From contig NZ_LUAW01000027.1 of NCBI RefSeq assembly GCF_001605895.1, positions 1 to 55,956 of the forward strand: DNA of 55,956 nucleotides, written 5' to 3'. A program made the translations under genes and the position numbers. The stretch's first letter is position 1; each line of letters opens with the position of its first letter. The stretch comes from Acinetobacter pragensis. Its GTDB lineage: Bacteria > Pseudomonadota > Gammaproteobacteria > Pseudomonadales > Moraxellaceae. This document shows positions 7,405 to 17,971 of the stretch, one piece after another. The notes under the pieces were generated by a model, which saw nothing but the letters and a program-made list of their open reading frames with translations, was not told the origin of the DNA and did not search any database.

Positions 7405-8889
7405 ATGAGCTATTTACTGGCACTCGATCAGGGTACAACTTCCAGCCGCGCCATTATTTTCAATGAACACGGTAAGGTTCATGCAACAGCGCAACGTGAA
7501 ACTCAGATCAAAACCCCGCATTCCGGCTGGGTGGAGCAAGACGCTCAGGAAATTTGGAGTTCACAGATTTCTGTCGTACAGCAAGCCCTTGCATCGGCCC
7601 GTATCTTAGCCAAAGACATTAAAGCCATTGGATTGACCAACCAGCGGGAAACAACCGTTGTTTGGGACAAGCGCACAGGCAAACCTTTAGCACCGGCGAT
7701 TATTTGGCAAGACCGCCGCGCTGCAGACTGGTGCAATCAGCTTGTCCAGCAAAATATGCATGAGACTATTCATCAAAAAACAGGCCTCCGCATAGACCCC
7801 TATTTCAGCGCAGGCAAACTGGTTTGGCTGTTAGAAAATATCTCAGAACTGCGTGCGCTTGCGCAGCAGGGCCACGCTGCTTTTGGCACCATCGACAGCT
7901 GGCTGATTTGGAATTTAACCCAAGGCGCAGAGCATGTCATTGAAGCCAGCAATGCGTCCCGCACCATGCTGATGAATCTGCAAAATCAGCAATGGGATGA
8001 TGAACTGCTTGAATTATTTAATATCCCTGCCTCCGTGTTACCCAAAATCATCAGTTCAGACAGCTATGTGGCGGATACTGCCTCCGGCCTGCTGGGCGCC
8101 AACATTCCTATTACCGGTATTTTAGGTGACCAGCAATCGGCTCTTTTCGGGCAGTCCTGCTTTGAAGCCGGCACTGCAAAAAATACCTACGGTACAGGCT
8201 GCTTTATGCTGTTCAATACCGGTACAGAAGTTCAATACAGCCAAAATAAGCTGCTGTCGACTCTGGCTTGGCAAGCGCAGAATCAAACTACTTTTGCATT
8301 GGAAGGCAGCGTTTTTATGGCAGGCGCCGTTGTACAGTGGCTGCGTGATGGCTTAGGCATCATTCAAAAAAGCAGTGATGTCGAAAAGCTGGCTTGCCAA
8401 GTGGAGCATACCGATGGCGTTGTATTGGTCCCTGCCTTTACCGGGCTAGGCGCGCCGCATTGGGACAGCGAAGCCCGCGCTCTGCTGTGCGGCATGTCCC
8501 GCGGAACCGGCAAAGCGCATATTGCCCGCGCCGCGCTGGAATCAATTGCATTTCAAGTGTCGGATGTGCTGACCGCCATGCAATCAGATATCTCTAAACC
8601 GCTGAAAGAACTCCGTGTTGATGGCGGCGCCTGCGCCAATGACATGCTAATGCAATTTCAAGCAGATATCCTAAATGTTCCCGTTTTACGCCCCAAACTT
8701 TTGGAATCCACAGCATGGGGCGCGGCGGCTATGGCTGGTTTAAAGTCTGGCGTGTTTTCAAATTTAGAAGAGATTGCGCAATCTTGGCAATTGGAACGCG
8801 CTTTTGAACCTCAAATGAATACAGATCAGCGTGAATACCATCTGCAGCAATGGCAGTCTGCCCTGAAGCGGGCTAAATCAGATCTTTAA
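7405..8889 (+). CDS. glpK: Glycerol kinase
   Basis: A 494-residue FGGY-family kinase that phosphorylates glycerol to sn-glycerol 3-phosphate in the cytoplasm. Its length is close to that of E. coli GlpK. Visible features are LALDQGTTSSRAIIF at the N-terminus (phosphate loop), TNQRETTVVWDK, WQDRRAADW, the FGGY-type segments ILGDQQSALFGQ and NTYGTGCFMLFNTG, and DGGACANDMLMQFQAD near the C-terminus. No glpF, glpD or glpR adjoins it, so it appears to be a single-gene unit ending at the hairpin at 8919. CAAGGACGAT lies about a dozen bases ahead of the ATG and contains a ribosome binding site. Confidence 0.96.
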   Translation: MSYLLALDQGTTSSRAIIFNEHGKVHATAQRETQIKTPHSGWVEQDAQEIWSSQISVVQQALASARILAKDIKAIGLTNQRETTVVWDKRTGKPLAPAIIWQDRRAADWCNQLVQQNMHETIHQKTGLRIDPYFSAGKLVWLLENISELRALAQQGHAAFGTIDSWLIWNLTQGAEHVIEASNASRTMLMNLQNQQWDDELLELFNIPASVLPKIISSDSYVADTASGLLGANIPITGILGDQQSALFGQSCFEAGTAKNTYGTGCFMLFNTGTEVQYSQNKLLSTLAWQAQNQTTFALEGSVFMAGAVVQWLRDGLGIIQKSSDVEKLACQVEHTDGVVLVPAFTGLGAPHWDSEARALLCGMSRGTGKAHIARAALESIAFQVSDVLTAMQSDISKPLKELRVDGGACANDMLMQFQADILNVPVLRPKLLESTAWGAAAMAGLKSGVFSNLEEIAQSWQLERAFEPQMNTDQREYHLQQWQSALKRAKSDL

Positions 8890-8918
8890 TTCAGGCCAGC
8901 ACATCATATTGACTTAAT

Positions 8919-8948
8919 AAAAAACCGCTTCAAAAAGCGGTTTTTTCA
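8919..8948. terminator. Bidirectional terminator between glpK and emrB
   Basis: AAAAAACCGCTT, short loop, AAGCGGTTTTTT. The A and U runs on both sides suit the convergent glpK and emrB. Confidence 0.85.
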
Positions 8949-8962
8949 TCTGTTGGATTTCA

Positions 8963-10489
8963 TCAGTGCGCATGGCCGCCGCCCGCCACGACTTTCGGCC
9001 GAGGACAGAACCAAATCATGATGGCTGCCGTAATAAAGACCAAGGACAGCAATAAAAATACATGATTGGCGGACAGCGTTAGCGCTTCTTTATCGACAAG
9101 GCTCGAAATATAGCCCAGCGCGCCTTCGGAACTCATGCCCTGCTGCACCAATGCCGCTTTGGCATCATCGGTATGCAGGCTTCCGGCCATTTCACTGCGC
9201 GCTATTTTGGTGTGGTCATCCCAGATTGTCACTGCAATGGACGCGCCTATTGCCCCGGCCATCGTCCTTAAAAAATTCATTAAGCCGGCAGCCGAAGCCA
9301 TTTCGTGCGGTTTAACCGAAGCCATTGCCATATTGGACAATGGAATAAAGAAAAATGGCACAGCAAAACCTTGAAGAATTTGCGGTAAAGCAAGCGCAAA
9401 GAAATCCGCATCAGTCGTCCAAAACGAACGCATTAACGTGACTCCGCCCAATATGCTCAGGCCAAAACTGGCCAAAGCCCGCTGATCATATTTGGTGGCT
9501 AACTTCGCGACTAAAGGCGACATGGTCAAACTGCCAAAGCCCATGGTTGCTGTTAAATAACCGGCCCATGTTGCGGTATAGCCCAAGTTAATCTGCAGCC
9601 ACTGCGGAATCAGTACAATACTGCCAAAGAAAGCCCCGAAGCCCATGGCCAAAGCCAGAACCGAAATGGTAAAGCTTTTATATCTGAAGATTTGCAGATT
9701 AACGACTGGATGCCGGTCGGTCAGCTCCCAAATGGTGAAAATCACCAAGCCGACCAATGAAGTGAGCGCCAAAGCAACAATAAACGGGCTATTGAACCAG
9801 TCACGTTCATGCCCCAAATCCAGCATCAGCTGCAATGCGCCGATCCACAGCACCAGTAATATTAAGCCGCCCATATCAATTTTCAGTTTTGTCGTTTCAG
9901 TCTCTGCAGGCTTCAACAGGCGCATCGCTGCCATCGCGCAGACAATGCCGACTGGAATATTGATAAAGAAAATCCAGTGCCAAGATAAGTTGTCGCTGAT
10001 CGCACCGCCTAAAATTGGTCCTAAAATAGGCCCAACAACGGTGGTCATGGCCCACATGCCCATCGCCTGAGACTGCTTTTCTGGCGGAAAAATCCGCAAT
10101 AGCAGCATTTGGCTGAGCGGCATAATCGGGCCGCCAAAAAGGCCCTGTCCAATACGGCAAAACACCAGCATTTCTAAGCTTGTGGATAAACCGCACAGTA
10201 CAGAAAACACCGTAAAGCCAATTAAACTGAAGGTAAAAACTTTTACTCCGCCAAAACGCCCTGCCAGCCAACCGGTCAAGGGCACACAAATCGCTTCGGC
10301 AACGGCATACGAAGTAATGACCCAAGTGCCCTGCGAACTGGAAACCGCCAAACTTCCGGTAATATGCGTGATTGAGACATTGGCAATGGTCATGTCCAGC
10401 ACGACCATAAAGTTAGCCAGCGCCAGCACAAAGGCAGCCAATATCAGCCGGCCGCCTTTTAAATCACCATAAGGAACGTAGCTATTCAT
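8963..10489 (-). CDS. emrB: DHA2-family MFS multidrug efflux transporter, EmrB type
   Basis: A 508-residue inner-membrane protein with about 14 membrane segments. Family motifs are visible: LDMTIANVSITHI in helix 1, GWLAGRFGGVKVF after helix 2 (motif A), and the glycine-rich VVGPILGPILGGAISD in helix 5 (antiporter motif C). The charged ends DRHPVVNL and PRPKV are typical of EmrB. With EmrA, encoded 6 bp upstream, and an outer-membrane TolC-like channel not seen here, it should export hydrophobic drugs using the proton gradient. The actual substrates cannot be read from the sequence. The start ATG is at 10489, inside the short intergenic gap. Confidence 0.92.
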   Translation of the reverse strand: MNSYVPYGDLKGGRLILAAFVLALANFMVVLDMTIANVSITHITGSLAVSSSQGTWVITSYAVAEAICVPLTGWLAGRFGGVKVFTFSLIGFTVFSVLCGLSTSLEMLVFCRIGQGLFGGPIMPLSQMLLLRIFPPEKQSQAMGMWAMTTVVGPILGPILGGAISDNLSWHWIFFINIPVGIVCAMAAMRLLKPAETETTKLKIDMGGLILLVLWIGALQLMLDLGHERDWFNSPFIVALALTSLVGLVIFTIWELTDRHPVVNLQIFRYKSFTISVLALAMGFGAFFGSIVLIPQWLQINLGYTATWAGYLTATMGFGSLTMSPLVAKLATKYDQRALASFGLSILGGVTLMRSFWTTDADFFALALPQILQGFAVPFFFIPLSNMAMASVKPHEMASAAGLMNFLRTMAGAIGASIAVTIWDDHTKIARSEMAGSLHTDDAKAALVQQGMSSEGALGYISSLVDKEALTLSANHVFLLLSLVFITAAIMIWFCPRPKVVAGGGHAH

Positions 10490-10495
10490 AGGCGA

Positions 10496-11647
10496 TTACT
10501 TCGAGTTCAGATCAATGTTCGCTTCCATAGACAAACCCACGCGCAATGGATGTTCTGCCAATTCTTTCGGGTCAAGCTGAATGCGCACAGGCAAACGCTG
10601 AACGACTTTAATCCAGTTGCCTGTTGCATTCTGCGCAGGAATTAAAGCAAAAGCTGATCCTGTACCGCCAGAAAACCCAACGACTGTACCTGTATATTCA
10701 ACAGAATCGCCATACAGGTCAGAAGTTAAAGTTACTTTCTGCCCCGGACGGACTTTTTCCAGCTGGCTTTCTTTAAAATTCGCATCGACATACAGCTGCC
10801 CCAAAGGCACCACCATCAGCAAAACACTGCCCGGCGCAACACGCTGTCCTACTTGAATTTTTCGGCTGGTGACCACGCCGTCAAATGGGGATTTAATAAC
10901 CGCGCGCTCTAAATCAAGCTCTGCCTGTTTCAGTTTAGCCTGTGCGACTAAAACATCTGGGGTTGAATTTTCATTGCTGCCATGAATTAAAGCATCATTA
11001 GCCGCTAAAGTGCTTTGCGCCGCTTTTTGGCTGGATTTCGCTTGTGCCAAACCGGCCTGAGCCAAATCATAGCCTGCCTGCGCATTCTGCATCGCGCTTT
11101 GCGCAGTGCTCAGTTCTTCTTTCGAAATTGCGCCAGATGCACTCAGCTGCTGACGGCGGTTCAAATCATCTTTAGCCTTGTCCAGTTCTGCCTTGGCTTT
11201 CGCCACCTGCGCTTCTGAACTGTGAATGCCGTCATCACTGACAAAAACCTGCGAGTTCAATGCGCTGCTGTTGGCTGCTGTTTGCTTGTACTGGCGCTGG
11301 GCTTTCAATAATTCAGCTTTCGCCTGCGCAACCGCAATTTCAGCATCCCGCGGATCGACCCGCACCAGCACATCGCCTTTTTTGACTTGCTGGGTATCGC
11401 TGACCAGCACCTCAGCAACCTGCCCAGTCACCATCGATGTGACTGAGGCCGTTTCAGCGCCGACATAAGCATTATCAGTCGATACTGAATGATTAAAAAA
11501 AAGCGTCCAAATCAGATAAAGAACAGCCGCAAGAATTAAGATCAAGGCAACGAAGCCTAAACCTTTTTTCCGCTTGGCTTTCAGTTCCTGATCACTCGGC
11601 TGAACCTCTGTTTGAGAATCTGGCAGTGTGTTTTGAGCATCTGTCAT
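10496..11647 (-). CDS. emrA: EmrA/HlyD-family membrane fusion protein
   Basis: A 383-residue periplasmic adaptor. It has a cytoplasmic N-terminus, one membrane segment (about 32-50, GFVALILILAAVLYLIW), a lipoyl-like half (VLVSDTQQVKKGDVLVRVDP), a long Ala/Gln-rich alpha-hairpin (about 95-240), the second lipoyl half (KSPFDGVVTSRKIQVGQRV), and a beta-barrel ending in LRVGLSMEANIDLN. It links EmrB to an outer-membrane channel. AGGAAA lies five bases before the ATG. The gene is first in a two-gene operon; its leader has two small hairpins (11691-11724) that could affect expression. No regulator gene adjoins it. Confidence 0.92.
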   Translation of the reverse strand: MTDAQNTLPDSQTEVQPSDQELKAKRKKGLGFVALILILAAVLYLIWTLFFNHSVSTDNAYVGAETASVTSMVTGQVAEVLVSDTQQVKKGDVLVRVDPRDAEIAVAQAKAELLKAQRQYKQTAANSSALNSQVFVSDDGIHSSEAQVAKAKAELDKAKDDLNRRQQLSASGAISKEELSTAQSAMQNAQAGYDLAQAGLAQAKSSQKAAQSTLAANDALIHGSNENSTPDVLVAQAKLKQAELDLERAVIKSPFDGVVTSRKIQVGQRVAPGSVLLMVVPLGQLYVDANFKESQLEKVRPGQKVTLTSDLYGDSVEYTGTVVGFSGGTGSAFALIPAQNATGNWIKVVQRLPVRIQLDPKELAEHPLRVGLSMEANIDLNSK

Positions 11648-11690
11648 TGATTTTTCCTAAATCCAACAGACTTGGTCAGCCGGCAACATC

Positions 11691-11724
11691 CTTGCTTAGC
11701 GCAAGAAATCGGACATTTTTGTCC
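11691..11724 (-). promoter_or_regulatory. Two small hairpins in the emrA leader
   Basis: CTTGC-TTAGC-GCAAG followed by GGACA-TTTT-TGTCC, both within 80 bases of the emrA start. The second is symmetrical enough to be either an RNA hairpin or a protein half-site pair. Function unknown. Confidence 0.25.
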
Positions 11725-11832
11725 TCAATGGTGTCGATGAGAAAGTCATTTCTTTTTAAATTTGACGCATTTTATAGCGAGATAATCATCTTTTGAGAAT
11801 ATAAAATGTAACTGGGCAGTCTTTTTTCTGCC

Positions 11833-11862
11833 TACAGCATCCAATTTTCATTGGATGCTGTA
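11833..11862 (-). terminator. Perfect 13-bp hairpin after the PaaI-type gene
   Basis: TACAGCATCCAAT and ATTGGATGCTGTA around the loop TTTC, about 40 bases past the thioesterase stop. No U run follows directly, but a second short inverted repeat with a central run of T lies just beyond (11817-11832). Probably a transcript end or 3' stabiliser. Confidence 0.45.
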
Positions 11863-11901
11863 AATTATACTTAACTATTATTGATTTAGCTGAATTGAAA
11901 A

Positions 11902-13521
<1,620 letters not shown>

Positions 13522-13532
13522 TTTTTGAATCC

Positions 13533-13560
13533 GCCTTTCTCATTTGAGAAAGGCTTTTTT
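13533..13560 (+). terminator. hemB terminator
   Basis: GCCTTTCTC-ATTT-GAGAAAGGC followed by TTTTTT, eleven bases after the hemB stop. Confidence 0.88.
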
Positions 13561-13609
13561 ATGTGTAAGGCTTTCAAAATATTTAAACCTTAGGACTGGG
13601 TTCAAACAG

Positions 13610-14746
13610 ATGCATATTGCCATTATTGGTGCAGGAATCAGCGGTTTACTGACTGCACTTGAGTTGATTGAGCAAGGCTGTTCCGTCACCATTTTTGATC
13701 AGCAAGCTGCAGGAAAAGCGGCCTCTTGGGCCGGCGGCGGCATCCTATCCCCCATGTACCCGTGGCGCTACCCGCAGCCCGTCAATGATCTTGCCAAATA
13801 TGGCAAAGGCTTATATCAAAGCTGGAATGAAAAATTACAGCCTATAACGAGCATTGATTTTGAAATTCATGAAACCGGCATGCTGATTTTTGATGAAGCG
13901 GATTTTGAAACAGGCTTGAACTATGCGGCAGCATATAACGAGCCGATGCAGCACTGCGAATATTTACAGCAAGAACAGCTGGAGCAGATCAATCCCAGAG
14001 TTTCTGAGCAATTGACGCAAGCGATTTATTTTCCGCAGATTGCCAATGTGCGCAACCCGCGCCTGCTGAAATCAATTATTGCCTATTTGAAACAGCATGC
14101 TCAAGTTGAATTTATTGAAAATACTTGGATCAATCACTTTGAAATCCACGAGCATCACGTTCAGTCTATTGGCGCATCCAATGGGCACAGCTATAAAGCG
14201 GATCATTTTGTGATTGCCACCGGCGCTTGGTCGGAACATTGGTCACAGCAGTTAAATCTCTCTATTCCTGTCGAACCTGTTCAAGGGCAAATGCTGCTGT
14301 TTAAAACACCCGAAAACTGGCTGCCGACCATGTGCATGAATGAAGTCATGTATTTAATTCCGCGAACTGACGGCCATATTGTTTGCGGTTCCAGCATGCA
14401 TCATTTGGGTTTTGATAAACGCCCATCCACCCAAGTTCAGCAGAATATTTATAAAACCAGTTTGGCGATGGTGCCTGAACTGGCCGATTTCCCAGTCGTA
14501 AAGCAATGGGCTGGGCTGCGTCCGAGCTCGCCTACAGGTGTGCCTTATATTGGGAAAATGCCGGATTTAAACAATCTCTGGGCAAATTTCGGCCATTACC
14601 GCAACGGCTTATGCATGGGGCCAGCATCGGCACAATTGCTGCGCCAGCTGATGCTGCAACAGCCCTCAACGGTAAATCCAGCGGCTTATGACCCAAATCG
14701 GCTGATCCCCAATAAAGAACTCAGCCGCACATTGCAAACGGTATAG
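13610..14746 (+). CDS. thiO: FAD-dependent amine oxidase, ThiO-like
   Basis: A 378-residue flavoprotein of the D-amino acid oxidase fold. The FAD dinucleotide motif IAIIGAGISGLLTALEL is at the N-terminus, with FDQQAAGKAASWAGGG following. GQMLLFKTPENW, YLIPRTDGHIVCGSS and WAGLRPSSPTGVPYIG with FGHYRNG form the C-terminal FAD and substrate part. In thiamine synthesis ThiO makes iminoglycine from glycine. No thiazole genes lie nearby, so it could be another small amine or amino acid oxidase. The open frame begins at 13544 within the hemB terminator, so the ATG at 13610 is the real start. Confidence 0.8.
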   Translation: MHIAIIGAGISGLLTALELIEQGCSVTIFDQQAAGKAASWAGGGILSPMYPWRYPQPVNDLAKYGKGLYQSWNEKLQPITSIDFEIHETGMLIFDEADFETGLNYAAAYNEPMQHCEYLQQEQLEQINPRVSEQLTQAIYFPQIANVRNPRLLKSIIAYLKQHAQVEFIENTWINHFEIHEHHVQSIGASNGHSYKADHFVIATGAWSEHWSQQLNLSIPVEPVQGQMLLFKTPENWLPTMCMNEVMYLIPRTDGHIVCGSSMHHLGFDKRPSTQVQQNIYKTSLAMVPELADFPVVKQWAGLRPSSPTGVPYIGKMPDLNNLWANFGHYRNGLCMGPASAQLLRQLMLQQPSTVNPAAYDPNRLIPNKELSRTLQTV

Positions 14747-14752
14747 TGTCAA

Positions 14753-14781
14753 CGATTGCATTCTTCGCCAATATGCAATCG
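14753..14781. other. Stem-loop after the ThiO-like gene
   Basis: CGATTGCAT and ATGCAATCG flank 11 bases. There is no U run. A second, longer imperfect hairpin (14824-14877, CTTCATGACGGC with GCCGTCAATGAAG) follows. They lie between convergent genes and may mark transcript ends. Confidence 0.3.
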
Positions 14782-14907
14782 AACCCCGAATAGACCATGA
14801 TTTACGCGCTATCATTTACAGAACTTCATGACGGCATTGACTTGACAGCCCGCTGTAAGATTGCGCCGTCAATGAAGGCTGCGCTATTCAGCATCAAGCA
14901 GATAAAA

Positions 14908-15810
14908 TCAACTCAGCAAATCAGCCAGCGCTTCTTTGAGCGTAGGGAAATTAAATATAAAACCTGCCTCTGAAAGCGCCTGCGGTTTGACATACTGCCC
15001 ATTCAGCACCAGCTGCGACTGCTCTCCCAGCATTATCTTCATGACCCATGCCGGCAAACACAGCACCGGATGCTTATGCAGCTGGCACGCGGCCAGTTCA
15101 GAAAAAATGGCCTGACTGATCCGCTCTGGCGCTGTCAGATTGAATATTCTCGCTTCAGGTTGCTTATCCATTAAAAATTCAATCGCCCGAAGCACATCCC
15201 GGATATGCACCCAAACCACAGGCTGCCGACCATGGCCAATTCTACCCGCTAAATTCATTCGGATTGGCTGAAGCATCTGAGGCAGAATCCCGCCTTTTGC
15301 TGACAGCACGATACCTAGCCGTATAATTTTAGTGTTCTGATTGGGAAATTGCAGCGCGGCCTTTTCCCATTGCTGACAGAGTTCAGACTGAAAAATATGC
15401 TGCGGCGGTGAATCTTCTGTACAGGCATTTTGCCATTGTTCTGCGGCATCTATGCCATAGTAGCCCACAGCCGAACCCGAGATAATGCATTTTGGCGTTA
15501 TACGGCGGCGTTCTAAATAACGGTACAGGTTTTCAGTAGTTTCAACCCGGCTGCGGATCAGCTGCTGCTTACGCGCCGCAGTCCAGCGGCCTTTGCCAAT
15601 ACTTTCACCCGCCAAATTAACCACATAGTCAATTTGATCACTTTTCAGCTCATCCAGCTGTGCAATCCACTGCATATCCGGGTGGCGGGACACTAAGTTC
15701 GCTTGCCGGCTTAAGCCGACGACTGCATAATCTTTGGACAGCAAATACTGGATTAGCCTTGTGCCAATAAAACCGCTCGCGCCAGTGATTAATACCCGTT
15801 CTTTATGCAT
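14908..15810 (-). CDS. TIGR01777-family NAD(P)-dependent epimerase-like protein
   Basis: A 300-residue extended SDR protein like E. coli YfcH. VLITGASGFIGTRLIQYLLS is the N-terminal nucleotide-binding motif and VVNLAGESIGKGRW is typical of the family. SGSAVGYYG carries the active-site tyrosine region, and WVHIRDVLRAIEFL and NLTAPERISQ follow. The C-terminal DUF1731-like end is GQYVKPQALSEAGFIFNFP. No substrate is established for these proteins. It stands as a single gene on the minus strand. Confidence 0.88.
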   Translation of the reverse strand: MHKERVLITGASGFIGTRLIQYLLSKDYAVVGLSRQANLVSRHPDMQWIAQLDELKSDQIDYVVNLAGESIGKGRWTAARKQQLIRSRVETTENLYRYLERRRITPKCIISGSAVGYYGIDAAEQWQNACTEDSPPQHIFQSELCQQWEKAALQFPNQNTKIIRLGIVLSAKGGILPQMLQPIRMNLAGRIGHGRQPVVWVHIRDVLRAIEFLMDKQPEARIFNLTAPERISQAIFSELAACQLHKHPVLCLPAWVMKIMLGEQSQLVLNGQYVKPQALSEAGFIFNFPTLKEALADLLS

Positions 15811-15875
15811 ACGCCAATCTCATTTTAATGATGTGCTGCTATATCTATAAAATAAGATGGTTTTTTGTTCAAGCG

Positions 15876-16325
15876 TTACTCATGCCCAAACATTTTCAGC
15901 GCCATGCGTTTAGCTTGAGGGCCATAAAACCAGTAGGTCAGCAAATACAGCGGTATCGCCAGCAGCAGCGCCATAATCAAAACAATAGTGATAAACTGCG
16001 GCTGCTGCAGATAAAGCAGAAAATTCTGCCAAATTTCCGGATCTTTATAGGCAAAAATAGCGACACCCAAAATTTGAAAAGCAATGTTATAGCCCCAAAA
16101 AATCAAGGTATAGCCTAAAGTCAGCCGTTTGCGTTCAGCCTGATTCGGTGCGCGCTGGTTGCGCTTCAAAAAATGGAACAGCACCCAAATCATGGCAGCG
16201 AGATATGGAACCGCAGTTAAAACACCGCCAATCCCAGCTGGCAACAAAGCCGCCAATACGCCGCAAATGCAAGTAAGCACCAAACAAATCAGAAAAAATA
16301 TTAAAAAATAACGTTTTAGAGACAT
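15876..16325 (-). CDS. Small four-helix membrane protein
   Basis: About 149 residues with four hydrophobic segments: near 3-28, 35-50, 65-90 and 108-132. A positively charged loop (KRNQRAPNQAERKRL) lies between helices 2 and 3, and the C-terminus AKRMALKMFGHE is positive. The pattern resembles the Acinetobacter family named ABZJ_00895, whose function is unknown. The start at 16325 (MSLKRYFLIFF) is preferred to 16340, since it gives a normal positive N-terminus. It lies behind the epimerase gene on the same strand, 65 bases upstream, and could be cotranscribed. Confidence 0.65.
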   Translation of the reverse strand: MSLKRYFLIFFLICLVLTCICGVLAALLPAGIGGVLTAVPYLAAMIWVLFHFLKRNQRAPNQAERKRLTLGYTLIFWGYNIAFQILGVAIFAYKDPEIWQNFLLYLQQPQFITIVLIMALLLAIPLYLLTYWFYGPQAKRMALKMFGHE

Positions 16326-16429
16326 CTGAGCGATGACCAAAGAAAAATAATATGACCAGTATAAAAAAAAATGATTTTTTTTTCATTTTATTGTCAACCA
16401 ATCTGTAACCCTATGCGTTATATAGGGTA

Positions 16430-16606
16430 CAAGGTCTGTAGCAACCGATGATTTGTACTGGCATCCACAATGTTTCGGTGACCTTTCTTAAAGCAATAAG
16501 CTTCATTTTCAGATTTAAGCTTTTGAACAGCAGTCAGAACTTAAATTTGAAAATAGATTTTTTGACCAGCGATTTACCATCACTCGAATCGCTGGTCTTT
16601 TATTTT
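16430..16606 (+). ncRNA. Candidate small RNA ending in a strong terminator
   Basis: No convincing gene lies here on the plus strand, yet a strong rho-independent terminator (16564-16606) closes the stretch. A TATATA element at 16418-16423 could be a -10 for a transcript of about 170 nt, but the -35 is weak. A smaller dyad based on AAGCTT occurs near 16499-16528. The nearest plus-strand gene upstream is far away, so the terminator may serve this RNA or shield the convergent cyclase gene. Confidence 0.3.
16564..16606 (+). terminator. 11-bp stem terminator on the plus strand
   Basis: GACCAGCGATT and AATCGCTGGTC are exact complements around a 12-base loop, followed by TTTTATTTT. Confidence 0.7.
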
Positions 16607-16643
16607 CTGCAACGCTACTTTTACACAGCTGACAACAAACTCA

Positions 16644-16706
16644 ATTCAGCATTCAGCATTCAGCATTCAGCATTCAGCATTCAGCATTCAGCATTCAGCA
16701 TTCAGC
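16644..16706. repeat. Nine tandem copies of the heptamer ATTCAGC
   Basis: ATTCAGC is repeated nine times without error, followed by a partial unit. Copy number of such a perfect seven-base array should change by slipped-strand mispairing. It starts 44 bases past the stop codon of the diguanylate cyclase gene and lies between that gene and the plus-strand terminator. The repeat is not inside a credible gene. Confidence 0.95.
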
Positions 16707-16750
16707 ATCAAAATACATTGACTCAAAAGATTCATATTTTTTGCATAATT

Positions 16751-17707
16751 TTATGGCTGGACTGAATCTGCGATATAGCGGTTGCGCCCCAAACTTTTCG
16801 CTTGGTACAAATTGGCATCCGCCAAGCTTAGAAACTCCATTTGACCGCTTTCTTCAGTCGGCAAAATACATTTCACCCCAAAACTTAAGGTCAGCTGATC
16901 CGACACTGGAGACGCCTTGTGCGGCAAAGCCGCCGCATTGACTGTCCGCTGAATGTTTTCCGCCACCTGTATCGCATTTTCTAAATTTGTCTCAGGCAAA
17001 ACAATAACAAATTCTTCACCGCCATACCGGGCCACTAAATCCCGCGGCCGTACACAACAGCTTTCCAGCAGCCGCGCAATCTGCTGAATGCAGGCGTCCC
17101 CCACAATATGGCCATTCACATCGTTATATTGTTTAAAATAATCAATGTCCGCAATAATTAAAGACAGCGGTTTTTGCACCCGGATTGAATTCAGCCATTC
17201 GCGCGAATAATATTCATCAAATAAGCGCCGGTTCGCTATACCTGTTAAGCCATCCTTATAAGAATATTCCTCAAGTTTTCGCTGCATGGCCCTCAGCCGG
17301 TCTTCCTGACGCTTACGCGCAGAAATATCAAACATAAAGCCGACCAAGCTCTCGACTTCACCATTCGGCTTACGCACCACATGCACGACGTCGCGGATCC
17401 ACGTATATTCCCCATTGGTTTTCAACGCCCGGTAGTCGGCCTCATGGTCTTGCCCTGCAATCGATTGAGAAACGCAATAATTAAAAACATTATCGCGGTC
17501 GTCTTCATGCATGCGGTCGACCCAGTCTTGAACGGACTGCCATGAATCCTGTGACCAGCCCAATAGTTTTTCAATCTGCGGGCCAATATAGCTGAATTTT
17601 TTTGTCTCCCAGTCAATACTCCATGGAATAGCCAAAGTCGATTCGATAAGTGTTTTATAAGTCATGTCTTTTGACAGTTTTTCAGAATCAAAATGATGGT
17701 TGATCAT
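16751..17707 (-). CDS. PAS-GGDEF diguanylate cyclase
   Basis: A soluble protein of about 318 residues making cyclic di-GMP from two GTP. A PAS-type sensor with PAC end (IPWSIDWETKKFSYIGPQ ... YRALKTNGEYTWIRDVVHVV ... VGFMFDISARKRQED) is joined by a short coiled coil to a GGDEF domain starting at YKDGLTGIANRRLFDEYY. The active site reads ARYGGEEF. RPRD five residues before GGEEF is the product-inhibition site, so activity should be feedback limited. No EAL domain is present. The start is uncertain: GTG 17800, ATG 17707 or ATG 17665. No clear ribosome binding site decides. It may be a regulator of motility or surface growth, unlinked to other c-di-GMP genes here. Confidence 0.88.
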   Translation of the reverse strand: MINHHFDSEKLSKDMTYKTLIESTLAIPWSIDWETKKFSYIGPQIEKLLGWSQDSWQSVQDWVDRMHEDDRDNVFNYCVSQSIAGQDHEADYRALKTNGEYTWIRDVVHVVRKPNGEVESLVGFMFDISARKRQEDRLRAMQRKLEEYSYKDGLTGIANRRLFDEYYSREWLNSIRVQKPLSLIIADIDYFKQYNDVNGHIVGDACIQQIARLLESCCVRPRDLVARYGGEEFVIVLPETNLENAIQVAENIQRTVNAAALPHKASPVSDQLTLSFGVKCILPTEESGQMEFLSLADANLYQAKSLGRNRYIADSVQP

Positions 17708-17971
17708 AACGTTGCCCGACCCTGTTGCGCAGTCTGTGTAAAACTCTTCATTCTTTTGATATTTACAATGAGGACTGCTTTTTATCTGCTCACCATTCAC
17801 ATGTGAGCCCCCAGACTTAAGCCTTCAGAAATATCAAACCCAAAAATCAAAATTGAATACTATTTATACAAAATAACACGTTTCTTTGATATCCCTATAA
17901 TTAGGGATATGTTTTAATTTTTAAAAATAAAACCCTTTATTGACAGCAACTTGACTAATTTGGATAAGACA

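Noticed and set aside
10182..10472. Plus-strand frames opposite emrB and emrA
   Set aside because: They are shadows of strongly supported genes on the minus strand.
16644..16706. CRISPR-like array
   Set aside because: The unit is seven bases with no spacers, a simple tandem repeat.
16448..16765. Plus-strand frame containing SIQHSAF repeats
   Set aside because: The protein repeats are only the translated heptamer array. The frame reads through a strong terminator and has no ribosome binding site.
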